Positions 24,201-33,633 of a stretch of DNA of 64,000 nucleotides are shown piece after piece. Under the pieces are notes generated by a model. It was not told the origin of the DNA. It made no database searches and saw only the letters and a list, made by a program, of their open reading frames with translations. The stretch lies in contig CP154954.1 in assembly GCA_039621445.1 (NCBI GenBank), positions 59,950,168 to 60,014,167 of the forward strand. Direction: 5' to 3'. A program made the position numbers and the translations under genes. Numbering within the stretch: the first letter of the stretch is position 1; each line of letters starts with the position of its first letter. The stretch is from Euglena gracilis. Lineage: Eukaryota > Euglenida > Euglenophyceae > Euglenales.

Positions 24201-27200
24201 TAAATTGTGGGGTTCGTCACAACTTCTCCACATGTGACAGGTCTGCAGTTACGAAAGTGGCCAAAAGTGGCCAAAAAGCAGCCAGCAACAGTAATAACCT
24301 GCCAAAAGCAGTCAGAAGCAGTCAAAACGCAGCAAACAGCAGCCAAAAATGGCCACATGCCGCAAAATGACCGTAGATGGCCTGAAAATGGCAAAAGACA
24401 AAAAAAAAAAAACCAGCCAAAGAGCAGTCCAAAAAGTGGCCAAAATGGCCGAGAACAGCCCACAATGGTCTAGGGTGGCAAAAAAAAATAGCCAAAAGTG
24501 GCCAAGTGGACAGCAGTTGAAAAATGCAAATGAAGGCAAAAATCGCCTTAATTGACCACGAGGTTGCTAAGGTGGCTGAAAAGATTCAACAGTGGCCAAA
24601 CAATGCCCCCATTGCCCTGCATCCCAAAACAAAACGAATGATTGGCTGCCAAAAATGCACTCGCAAAACGGGCTGCGGCCGTCATCCTCCACATCGTCGT
24701 CTGCGTCCTCCCCAGCCGGGAGGCTGCCCAGGATCCGGCTCGCCAAGCTGTGCGGCACGCTGCCGGCCGCCGCCGCGGGGGTCGATGCCTGCGGCGTCGC
24801 TGGCCCTCCGCTGCTGGCCACAGGCTCATCCACCACCGCCGGCGCCTCTGCAGGCACTGGAGCCGTGGCAATGAAGCCTGTTGTCGCGTCCGCCGGTGCC
24901 ACCGCCGCCGGCTCAGCCTGAACGCCACCCCACGTCCCCGCGAACACGTCCTCCTCGCTGCCGAACGCCCCGCCGCCGCCCTGGAACGGCTGCACCTCGT
25001 CTGCCACCAGGGGCAGAGAAGGCGCTTTCCCGGACGAGGCGGACGCCGTGGATCCACTGGCCGCGCCGCCCGTTCCCGTTTGAGCAACCCTCATTTCAAG
25101 TCCACTTCTGCCACCCTCCCTTCCCAACAAACACCAGACTCATCGTGGCAGTTTTGCAGCCGAAAAGAGACGCCGAAGACAGGAGGCCTTACGCCTGCCA
25201 GCCAGAAAAAACCCGTATTCCCCGTTGCATAGATCAAGGGCACAGCCACGGGAAACGAGGCAGCAACAACAGACAGAAAGGACGGCGGCTGCTCGCTCTC
25301 CTCCCGTCGGAGCCTGTATCAGCGCTGCTGTCCCGCCGGGCCCCTGTGCCTTCCGCAGCGACCGCCGCCAGTGCTCCGGCGCCTTCGGGGGTGATCGGCA
25401 GCGTCGCAGCTGGCTTCACTTCCGCCGCCCCACCACCGCACGTCCCGGCAAACACGTCGTCCTCCGTGCCCGCGTCCCCGACGGCCGCCTCGAACGGCTC
25501 CACCTCGTCCGCAACCAGCGGCAGGGACGGAGCCTTCCCGGACGAGGCCGACGCTGTAGACTCGCTGGCTGCGCAGCCCGTTCCGCTCACCAAAGCCCCC
25601 CTTGCTGGCCAGTCGCCATGCCACCAGTTCATCCCAACGCTCCCCCAGGGGCATGCTTTCACCGGTTAAATTGTGGGGTTCGTCACAACTTCTCCACATG
25701 TGACAGGTCTGCAGTTACGAAAGTGGCCAAAAGTGGCCAAAAAGCAGCCAGCAACAGTAATAACCTGCCAAAAGCAGTCAGAAGCAGTCAAAACGCAGCA
25801 AACAGCAGCCAAAAATGGCCACATGCCGCAAAATGACCGTAGATGGCCTGAAAATGGCCAACGGCGGAAAAAAAAAAACCAGCCAAAGAGCAGTCCAAAA
25901 AGTGGCCAAAATGGCCGAGAACAGCCCACAATGGTCTAGGGTGGCAAAAAAAAATAGCCAAAAGTGGCCAAGTGGACAGCAGTTGAAAAATGCAAATGAA
26001 GGCAAAAATCGCCTTAATTGACCACGAGGTTGCTAAGGTGGCTGAAAAGATTCAACAGTGGCCAAACAATGCCCCCATTGCCCTGCATCCCAAAACAACA
26101 CGAATGATTGGCTGCCAAAAATGCACTCGCAAAACGGGCTGCGGCCGTCATCCTCCACATCGTCGTCTGCGTCCTCCCCAGCCGGGAGGCTGCCCAGGAT
26201 CCGGCTCGCCAAGCTGTGCGGCACGCTGCCGGCCGCCGCCGCGGGGGTCGATGCCTGCGGCGTCGCTGGCCCTCCGCTGCTGGCCACAGGCTCATCCACC
26301 ACCGCCGGCGCCTCCGCAGGCACTGGAGCCGTGGCAATGAAGCCTGTTGTCGCGTCCGCCGGTGCCACCGCCGCCGGCTCAGCCTGAACGCCACCCCACG
26401 TCCCCGCGAACACGTCCTCCTCGCTGCCGAACGCCCCGCCGCCGCCCTGGAACGGCTGCACCTCGTCTGCCACCAGGGGCAGAGAAGGCGCTTTCCCGGA
26501 CGAGGCGGACGCCGTGGATCCACTGGCCGCGCCGCCCGTTCCCGTTTGAGCAACCCTCATTTCAAGTCCACTTCTGCCACCCTCCCTTCCCAACAAACAC
26601 CAGACTCATCGTGGCAGTTTTGCAGCCGAAAAGAGACGCCGAAGACAGGAGGCCTTGCTGTGATAAACGCAACGCCTGCCAGCCAGAAAAACCCGCATTC
26701 CCCGTTGCATAGCTCAAGGGCACAGCCACGGGAAACGAGGCAGCAACAACAGACAGAAAGGACGGCGGCTGCTCGCTCTCCTCCCGTTGGAGCCTGTATC
26801 AGCGCTGCTGTCCCGCCGGGCCCCTGTGCCTTCCGCAGCGACCGCCGCCAGTGCTCCGGCGCCTTCGGGGGTGATCGGCAGCGTCGCAGCTGGCTTCACT
26901 TCCGCCGCCCCACCACCGCACGTCCCGGCAAACACGTCGTCCTCCGTGCCCGCGTCCCCGACGGCCGCCTCGAACGGCTCCACCTCGTCCGCAACCAGCG
27001 GCAGGGACGGCGCCTTCCCGGACGAGGCCGACGCTGTAGACTCGCTGGCTGCGCAGCCCGTTCCGCTCACCAAAGCCCCCCTTGCTGGCCAGTCGCCATG
27101 CCTCCAGTTCATCCCAACGCTCCTCAGGGGCATGCTTTCACCGGATAAATTGTGGGGTTCGTCACAACTTCTCCACATGTGACAAGTCTGCAGTTACGAA

Positions 27201-30036
27201 AGTGGCCAAAAGTGGCCAAAAAGCAGCCAGCAACAGTAATAACTTGCCAAAAGCAGTCAGAAGCAGTCAAAACGCAGCAAACAGCAGCCAAAAATGGCCA
27301 CATGCCGCAAAATGACCGTAGATGGCCTGAAAATGGCCAACGGCGGCAAAAAAAAAAACCAGCCAAAGAGCAGTCCAAAAGTGGCCAAAATGGCCGAGAA
27401 CAGCCCACAATGGTCTAGAGTGGCAAAAAAAAATAGCCAAAAGTGGCCAAGTGGACAGCAGTTGAAAAATGCAAATGAAGGCAAAAATCGCCTTAATTGA
27501 CCACGAGGTTGCTAAGGTGGCTGAAAAGATTCAACAGTGGCCAAACAATGCCCCCATTGCCCTGCATCCCAAAACAAAACGAATGATTGGCTGCCAAAAA
27601 TGCACTCGCAAAACGGGCTGCGGCCGTCATCCTCCACATCGTCTGCGTCCTCCCCAGCCGGGAGGCTGCCCAGGATCCGGCTCGCCAAGCTGTGCGGCAC
27701 GCTGCCGGCCGCCGCCGCGGGGGTCGATGCCTGCGGCGTCGCGTGCCCTCCGCTGCTGGCCACAGGCTCATCCACCACCGCCGGCGCCTCCGCAGGCACT
27801 GGAGCCGTGGCAATGAAGCCTGTTGTCGCGTCCGCCGGTGCCACCGCCGCCGGCTCAGCCTGAACGCCACCCCACGTCCCCGCGAACACGTCCTCCTCGC
27901 TGCCGAACGCCCCGCCGCCGCCCCTGGAACGGCTGCACCTCGTCTGCCACCAGGGGCAGAGAAGGCGCTTTCCCGGACGAGGCGGACGCCGTGGATCCAC
28001 TGGCCGCGCCGCCCGTTCCCGTTTGAGCAACCCTCATTTCAAGTCCACTTCTGCCACCCTCCCTTCCCAACAAACACCAGACTCATCGTGGCAGTTTTGC
28101 AGCCGAAAAGAGACGCCGAAGACAGGAGGCCTTGCTGTGATAAACGCAACGCCTGCCAGCCAGAAAAACCCGTATTCCCCGTTGCATAGATCAAGGGCAC
28201 AGCCACGGGAAACGAGGCAGCAACAACAGACAGAAAGGACGGCGGCTGCTCGCTCTCCTCCCGTCGGAGCCTGTATCAGCGCTGCTGTCCCGCCGGGCCC
28301 CTGTGCCTTCCGCAGCGACCGCCGCCAGTGCTCCGGCGCCTTCGGGGGTGATCGGCAGCGTCGCAGCTGGCTTCACTTCCGCCGCCCCACCACCGCACGT
28401 CCCGGCAAACACGTCGTCCTCCGTGCCCGCGTCCCCGACGGCCGCCTCGAACGGCTCCACCTCGTCCGCAACCAGCGGCAGGGACGGCGCCTTCCCGGAC
28501 GAGGCCGACGCTGTAGACTCGCTGGCTGCGCTGCCCGTTCCGCTCACCAAAGCCCCCCTTGCTGGCCAGTCGCCAAGACTCCAGTTCATCCCAACGCTCC
28601 TCAGGGGCATGCTTTCACCGGATAAATTGTGGGGTTCGTCACAACTTCTCCACATGTGACAAGTCTGCAGTTACGAAAGTGGCCAAAAGTGGCCAAAAAG
28701 CAGCCAGCAACAGTAATAACCTGCCAAAAGCAGTCAGAAGCAGTCAAAACGCAGCAAACAGCAGCCAAAAATGGCCACATGCCGCAAAATGACCGTAGAT
28801 GGCCTGAAAATGGCCAACGGCGGCAAAAAAAAACCAGCCAAAGAGCAGTCCAAAAGTGGCCAAAATGGCCGAGAACAGCCCACAATGGTCTAGAGTGGCA
28901 AAAAAAAATAGCCAAAAGTGGCCAAGTGGACAGCAGTTGAAAAATGCAAATGAAGGCAAAAATCGCCTTAATTGACCACGAGGTTGCTAAGGTGGCTGAA
29001 AAGATTCAACAGTGGCCAAACAATGCCCTCATTGCCCTGCATCCCAAAACGAAACGAATGATTGGCTGCCAAAAATGCACACTCGCAAAACGGGCTGCGG
29101 CCGTCATCCTCCACGTCGTCGTCTGCCTCCTCCCCAGCCGGGAGGCTGCCCAGGATCCGGCTCGCCAAGCTGTGCGGCACGCTGCCGGCCGCCGCCGCGG
29201 GGGTCGATGCCTGCGGCGTCGCTGGCCCTCCGCTGCTGGCCACAGGCTCATCCACCACCGCCGGCGCCTCCGCAGGCACTGGAGCCGTGGCAATGAAGCC
29301 TGTTGTCGCGTCCGCCGGTGCCACCGCCGCCGGCTCAGCCTGAACGCCACCCCACGTCCCCGCGAACACGTCCTCCTCGCTGCCGAACGCCCCGCCGCCT
29401 CCCTGGAACGGCTGCACCTCGTCTGCCACCAGGGGCAGAGAAGGCGCTTTCCCGGACGAGGCGGACGCCGTGGATCCACTGGCCGCGCCGCCCGTTCCCG
29501 TTTGAGCAACCCTCATTTCAAGTCCACTTATGCCACCCTCCCTTCCCAACAAACACCAGACTCATCGTGGCAGTTTTGCAGCCGAAAAGAGACGCCGAAG
29601 ACAGGAGGCCTTGCTGTGATAAACGCAACGCCTGCCAGCCAGAAAAACCCGCATTCCCCGTTGCATAGCTCAAGGGCACAGCCACAGGAAACGAGGCAGC
29701 AACAACAGACAGAAAGGACGGCGGCTGCTCGCTCTCCTCCCGTCGGAGCCTGTATCAGCGCTGCTGTCCCGCCGGGCCCCTGTGCCTTCCGCAGCGACCG
29801 CCGCCAGTGCTCCGGCGCCTTCGGGGGTGATCGGCAGCGTCGCAGCTGGCTTCACTTCCGCCGCCCCACCACCGCATGTCCCGGCAAACACGTCGTCCTC
29901 CGTGCCCGCGTCCCCGACGGCCGCCTCGAACGGCTCCACCTCGTCCGCAACCAGCGGCAGGGACGGCGCCTTCCCGGACGAGGCCGACGCTGTAGACTCG
30001 CTGGCTGCGCAGCCCGTTCCGCTCACCAAAGCCCCC
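14287..30036 (-). CDS. Array gene: 22 amplified symmetric exons (A and B types)
   Basis: Seen: each unit has two minus-strand exons. B is transcribed before A. Exon A (143 codons) contains SGKAPSLPLVADEVQPF, then EEDVFAGTWGG, an Ala/Pro-rich stretch and an acidic DADDDVEDDG end. Exon B (110 codons) contains SGKAPSLPLVADEVEPF, then EDDVFAGTCGG and a shorter Ala-rich tail. They are related to each other. Both follow an acceptor ending AG, start with one base of a split codon, and end in phase 2 (A: usually GA|GTGTGC or GA|GTGCAT; B: CT|GTTGTTG). Intact units add 253 residues each. Inferred: a long repetitive, disordered, acidic/Ala-rich protein. No known family recognised. The minus-strand reading is preferred because the splice signals and phases fit and all B exons keep 330 nt. 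Transcription is not shown by the sequence. Confidence 0.6.
15754..16707 (-). CDS. Array unit 2 exons (A 15754-16182, B 16378-16707)
   Basis: Both exons have full length and open frames. The 195-nt intron between them begins GTTGTTG and ends ATGAG. It is the long-intron type (CCTTGCTGTGATAAACGC). Confidence 0.6.
17230..18181 (-). CDS. Array unit 3 exons (A 17230-17658, B 17852-18181)
   Basis: Both exons are intact. The spacer after B (18455-18545) carries an A-rich insertion not found in other units. Confidence 0.6.
18777..19727 (-). CDS. Array unit 4 exons (A frameshifted, B intact)
   Basis: A (18777-19204) is 428 nt. One C is missing at about 18829 (CTCCTCCCAG for CTCCTCCCCAG), which shifts the frame in its last 17 or so codons. 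B (19398-19727) is an intact 330 nt. Confidence 0.55.
20254..21205 (-). CDS. Array unit 5 exons (A 20254-20682, B 20876-21205)
   Basis: Both exons are intact. The spacer at 21330-21348 has a pure A run where other units have GTGGCCAAAAGTGGCC. Confidence 0.6.
21732..22670 (-). CDS. Array unit 6 exons (A 21732-22160, B 22341-22670)
   Basis: Both exons are intact. The unit is a mosaic: the left half has the CACACTCGC form of units 2-5, while its intron is the short form of units 1, 7 and 8. Confidence 0.6.
23197..24134 (-). CDS. Array unit 7 exons (A frameshifted, B intact)
   Basis: A (23197-23624) is 428 nt. One G is missing at about 23577 (GAGGCGACGCC for GAGGCGGACGCC), so the frame shifts just inside its 5' end. 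B (23805-24134) is intact. The A donor is GA|GTGCAT (2-bp deletion type). Confidence 0.55.
24661..25600 (-). CDS. Array unit 8 exons (A 24661-25089, B 25271-25600)
   Basis: Both exons are intact. It is nearly the same as unit 7 apart from unit 7's one-base deletion and a few spacer changes, which suggests a recent duplication of 7/8. Confidence 0.6.
26127..27080 (-). CDS. Array unit 9 exons (A 26127-26555, B 26751-27080)
   Basis: Both exons are intact. A mosaic: the CACTCGC start of units 7-8 with the long intron of units 2-5. Confidence 0.6.
27606..28557 (-). CDS. Array unit 10 exons (A with two indels, B intact)
   Basis: A (27606-28032) is 427 nt. It has an in-frame 3-nt loss in the acidic end (about 27640) and a one-C gain at about 27920, which shifts the frame after the LPLVADEV block. 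B (28228-28557) is intact. The intron is a hybrid of both forms. Confidence 0.5.
29083..30036 (-). CDS. Array unit 11 exons (A 29083-29511, B 29707-30036)
   Basis: Both exons are intact. This is the last full unit. The spacer beyond B (30200-30408) is diverged and shortened compared with the others. Confidence 0.6.
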
Positions 30037-30435
30037 CTTGCTGGCCAGTCGCCATGCCTCCAGTTCATCCCAACGCTCCTCAGGGGCACGCTTTCACCGG
30101 ATAAATTGTGGGGTTCGTCACAACTTCTCCACATGTGACAAGTCTGCAGTTACGAAAGTGGCCAAAAGTGGCCAAAAAGCAGCCAGCAACAGTAATAACC
30201 TGCCAAATGCAGTCAGAAGCAGTCAAAACACAGCAAATAAGAGTCATTTTTGGCCACATGCTGCAAAATGACCGTAGATGGCCTGAAAATGGCGGCTAAA
30301 AACCAGCCAAAGAGCAGTCCAAAAGTGGCCAATGTTCCGTGGCAAAGAATAGCCAAAAGTTGCCAATTTTGCCCAGAAGGTGGAAACAGGTCGAAAAATG
30401 CAAATGAAGGCAAAAAGAACCAAAATTGACCACGA

Positions 30436-30727
30436 CAGGCTTGTGCTTACCAACCGGGGGGGGGAGGGGGGTGGGTGGGTGCTGTAGGGTGCCTGCCCCC
30501 AGCAGGCCACCCCCCCCCCCCGGGGGGGATAGGGGGCTACGGGGGGGGGGGGACCCAGAAAATTTTCATTGAAAATGGCCTTTTCCGGGGTCGCAGGAGG
30601 TGCCTGCTAGGGGCAGGCACCCCCCAAAACCCTACCCCCCCCCGGGGGGGGTCGGATCGGGTGCTATGGGGTGCCTGCCCCTAGCACCCCCCCCCGTGGG
30701 GTAGGAACCCGACTAAGCACAAGCCTG
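30436..30727. mobile_element. hAT-like MITE, 292 bp
   Basis: The inverted ends are CAGGCTTGTGCTTA and TAAGCACAAGCCTG (14 bp perfect). The 8-bp flanks are GACCACGA (30428-30435) and GACCACGG (30728-30735), one mismatch. It is inserted in the GACCACGA word of the unit start. The interior is C/G runs with GTGCCTGCCCC repeats. Confidence 0.88.
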
Positions 30728-30785
30728 GACCACGGGTGGCTGAAAATTATTTCAACAGTGGCCAAAAAATGCACTATCTCCCTGA

Positions 30786-31051
30786 CAGGGGTTTTTTTAA
30801 GACCGGGGGGGGAGGGGGGGGTCTCCCCCCACCCACCCACCCCCGGGGGGCCCCCCGGGGGGGGGGGGTCCCGGGGGCACACAAAAAAAGGCCGAAAATC
30901 GAAATGTGCTAAAAATAGCACTTTTTCGGTGCCTTCGGCGCCAAAATGTATATCCCACCCCCCTCTGGGGGGACCCCCGGGGGGGGGGGGCTCGGCCGTA
31001 CCCCCCCACCCTACTCCCCCCCCCGGGGGTCCACGACTAAAAAAACCCCTG
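30786..31051. mobile_element. hAT-like MITE, 266 bp (CAGGGG family, complete)
   Basis: The ends are CAGGGGTTTTTTTA and TAAAAAAACCCCTG. An exact 8-bp duplication, CTCCCTGA, lies at 30778-30785 and 31052-31059. The core has CTCGGCCGTACCC and a CGGTGCCTTCGGCGCC hairpin. It is the reference copy for fragments at 1.5, 5.2, 40.9, 46.8 and 60.9 kb. Confidence 0.92.
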
Positions 31052-31115
31052 CTCCCTGATGAAGACGAGGAGAATGACAACCGCAGCCCGTTTTGGGAGT
31101 GTGCATTTTGTCAGC
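31052..31115 (+). pseudogene. Inverted exon-A 3' fragment
   Basis: Plus-strand GAGAATGACAACCGCAGCC and the following TTTTGGGAGTGTGCATTTTG match, with changes, the minus-strand end of exon A (GAGGATGACGGCCGCAGCC...). The array orientation is therefore reversed here. It is split from its left part (30770-30785) by the MITE. Confidence 0.75.
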
Positions 31116-31451
31116 CGATTATGTATGTTGTCCCCAGTCGACAGTGGCCAAACAATGCCCCCATCACCCTGCATCCCAAAACAAAACGAATGATTGGCTG
31201 CCAAAAATGCACACTCGCAAAACGGGCTGCGGCCGTCATCCTCCACGTCGTCATCTGCCTCCTCCCCAGCCGGGAGGCTGCCCAGGATCCGGCTCGCCAA
31301 GCTGTGCGGCACGCTGCCGGCCGCCGCCGCGGGGGTCGATGCCTGCGGCGTCGCTGGCCCTCCGCTGCTGGCCACAGGCTCATCCACCACCGCCGGCGCC
31401 TCCGCAGGCACTGGGGCCGTGGTTATCACGTCCGCCGGTGCCACCGCCGCA

Positions 31452-31892
31452 GCCGAATCGCTTTCTGTCTCTATTGCTGTCAGGGTTGACTGCTAGTGGG
31501 GTGTTGTTCAAATATATTTATGATATGCCTTCTGCTTGGGTATGGTCTCATATCTATAAATCACTTTTATCATGGTGTCGAACTCCGTTTTCACTGTTTT
31601 ATGTCGCATTATTTTATTACATCAGGTGAATGTTGTTTCCAGTCCTTTCATTACTGGTTAATTTTGCTATTTGATTTATTTTACAAAAATTTGAAAACTT
31701 ACTCCAATACTCATTGCAAATAATACCTCTTCTTCAGAAAAAAAAATGCCTGTCACTGAAGAATAAAGATAATTATGCCATCATGAAGACGGAAACCTCA
31801 TCGCCAAAAAGGAAAATGTTCCTTGGGGTTGCTGGATGCACCCAATACGCCTCCGAAACCAACCCCGGGAGGTAGCCGGCTTTCGGCCCCAC
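31452..31892. other. AT-rich spacer
   Basis: AT-rich DNA with no repeat family or gene I can name. It separates the array from the next exon. Confidence 0.5.
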
Positions 31893-32050
31893 CGTCGTCT
31901 TCGGCCTGGAACGCGGCGGCGATGGTGGCCCCGCGGCGGCGCAGGTCCTCCAGGCTGGCGTGTACCGCACTTGGATGGGCGGCCCCGGCCGGGCTCGGCC
32001 CCGCCGCCGGGGCCTCCGGGGGCCGCGGGGGCGTTTCGCCGTCGGCGTTG
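31893..32050 (-). CDS. Exon, Pro/Ala-rich with helical end
   Basis: It follows the acceptor CTCAACGTCAG and reads NADGETPPRPPEAPAAGPSP, then an ordered part with VHASLEDLRRRGATIAAAFQ and EDD. The proposed donor is GACG|GTGGGG, though the frame stays open to a stop near 31797. Composition matches the array exons (Ala/Pro-rich, then acidic), so it could be an upstream exon of the array gene. The phase (ends 1) does not fit exon B directly, so that link is unproven. Confidence 0.5.
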
Positions 32051-32191
32051 CTGACGTTGAGGGAGGCGGCGGCAGGGCCGGAGGGCAGGGGAGGGGGAGG
32101 GGGGGGGGGGGGGAAGGGGGGGGGGGGGGGTGGGGGGTGGGGTCTGGGACGCGTCCACCTGAAAAGGCCCAGCAAGGAATTTGCCCAATAC

Positions 32192-32261
32192 ACCCACTCA
32201 CTCCTCTCACTCACTCACTCCTCTCACTCACTCACTCACTCACTCATTCACTCACCCACTT
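32192..32261. repeat. (CTCA)n microsatellite
   Basis: CTCACTCA tetranucleotides with a few TCCT interruptions. G-runs precede it at 32095-32140. Confidence 0.9.
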
Positions 32262-32379
32262 CTCATTGATTGTGGATTCATTGGTTTCGGTCCAAAGAAA
32301 ATAAGTCAACCAGGCGGCCGGGAATCCAGCGGGTTCTCAAACAGGAGCTGCAAATTTTTTCATTAATTGTGGGCCTCAT

Positions 32380-33200
32380 TTTGTCTGAGAACAATGTTTA
32401 TCAGAGGGCCAGGGGTCTCATACAACCCGAAGGTGGGATGTGGTCCAACAAACCCTGGGCGGGGGTGGGCGGAGGGGGCTGCGGGCGCCCCAACCGGGCC
32501 GGGGTGGACCGGGCGAGGGACAGGCGGCTGTGGTGGGGCGGGGGCGCCGGGGCCCCGTGGGCCCTGGCAGGGGGACCCGGGGGGGGGGGGCAGGCCGACG
32601 TTGGCCAACCGGCGCATCGGGTGGGGGCGGAGCACCCGTGGTCGGTTGTGTCCGGCTTGGGCCCGTTTGCGTCCGTTCGTCACCGTCTGTGCCTGGGTGT
32701 GCGCCAAGGCACCAGCCCCCCCCCCCATCCGCTAAACTTGCAAAATCGGCTATCGGGTTGCCTCTCAAGTGACCACTAAAACTACAAACCAATTTTCACA
32801 ATATACATTTCTTGAATACTATGGAGACAAGCCAGGAAGCCTCATTTTTTTACCCCCCCCCCCCGGCGGTGACGGCCACACCCTTAAGTGCAGCCTGGGA
32901 GGGAGGGCAGCTGCATGTCAACGAGGGCGCTGATCTCCGGCGCGGAGTGGCGGCGGTCGGGGCTGTCCCCTGCGGGCGGCGGGTGCGCACACTGTGGCGG
33001 CGAAGCGCCACGTTTGGAGCAGAGTGGCGCAGAGCAGCGGGCGGCACGCAATGCGCTTGGGGGATCCACGGCAATTCACAGCGATTGGAAGGGTGCTGGG
33101 GAGGGTGCTGGTGTGTGCGGGGGCGGGGGGGGGGGTTGACGTCCCCCACCAGAGAGATGGAGGGGAGGGACCACACCACAACACCAGCCTAATATCAACT
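32380..33200 (-). other. GC-rich stretch with possible exons
   Basis: 32400-32740 is open in several Pro/Gly-rich frames. At 32890-33050 one minus frame contains GDSPDRRHSAPEISALVDM, which looks protein-like. I could not fix splice sites. 33200-33477 holds nothing recognisable. Confidence 0.25.
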
Positions 33201-33477
33201 GTATTTCCAACTTTATTTCATCCCCCGGGGGGTCCACAGCCCGGCTGGGTACGTCCAGCTGGAAATTAGTGCTGGCGCCCCCCCCCCCTGTGGATTGACC
33301 CCGAGCTTAAAAAAAAAAATCCCTGTCTGTTGTGGCTGCTTCATGTTTGGTTTGAGGGGAAAAAATCGCAAAAAATCATTCCTCAAGCCCAAACTTCACT
33401 GAACCAGAAAGGGATGCAGGCTCCACTGCGTCAGAAATCATCACGCAGCACTAATGAAATACAACTGAATCACATAC

Positions 33478-33633
33478 TTAAACGCCTCTGCGTTTCCTTG
33501 GACTTCTGAGCACTGCAGGGAACACGCCTGTGCCCGCCTCTGCCTCGTCGTCACTGCCGCTCTTGTCGGGGAGATGGAGGCTTGGGCTGGCCCAGATGCT
33601 GAGCTGGGGGCCCTCTGGGTCGGGTCGGCTGGC
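33478..33633 (-). CDS. C-terminal exon of the small-GTPase gene
   Basis: 156 nt after the acceptor CTTCCTTACTCAG, phase 0, ending RSPRKRRGV and TAA at 33478-33480. It begins [20 protein letters not shown] and includes an acidic GSDDEAEAG. It joins in frame to the exon at 35284-35451. The end is basic and has no Cys, so the usual Ras/Rab prenylation motif is absent, if this is indeed the same gene. Confidence 0.65.
   Translation of the reverse strand, partial: ASRPDPEGPQLSIWASPSLHLPDKSGSDDEAEAGTGVFPAVLRSPRKRRGV

Larger units (their letters stand above)
14161..30408. repeat. Tandem array of eleven ~1.47-kb units
   Basis: Units start at 14161, 15626, 17102, 18649, 20126, 21604, 23071, 24535, 26001, 27480 and 28955. 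Lengths are 1454-1479 bp, except unit 3 at 1547 bp because of an A-rich insertion. Each unit holds a short 5' spacer, exon A, an intron of about 180-195 bp, exon B, and a roughly 400-bp spacer rich in GTGGCCAAAA, CAGCAGCC and A runs. Units are nearly identical, differing by scattered substitutions and small indels. Confidence 0.97.
30409..31451. pseudogene. Decayed unit 12 with nested insertions
   Basis: Unit-start sequence at 30409-30435 is interrupted by a MITE (30436-30727). It resumes as GACCACGGGTGGCTGAAAA to about 30770, then comes an inverted fragment with another MITE. At about 31140 normal-orientation unit sequence restarts and includes a truncated exon A (31215-31451) with internal deletions. 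Homology stops at 31451. Confidence 0.8.

Noticed and set aside
14268-27148. Long plus-strand open frames (up to 437 codons) across array units
   Set aside because: They run through exons, introns and A-rich spacers alike, are Arg/Pro-rich by composition, and lack splice or start context. The minus-strand reading has matched splice phases and exact exon lengths.
14161-30408. CRISPR array or rDNA-type repeat
   Set aside because: Units are about 1.47 kb without spacers of CRISPR type, and no rRNA-like sequence is present. The context is eukaryotic, with introns.
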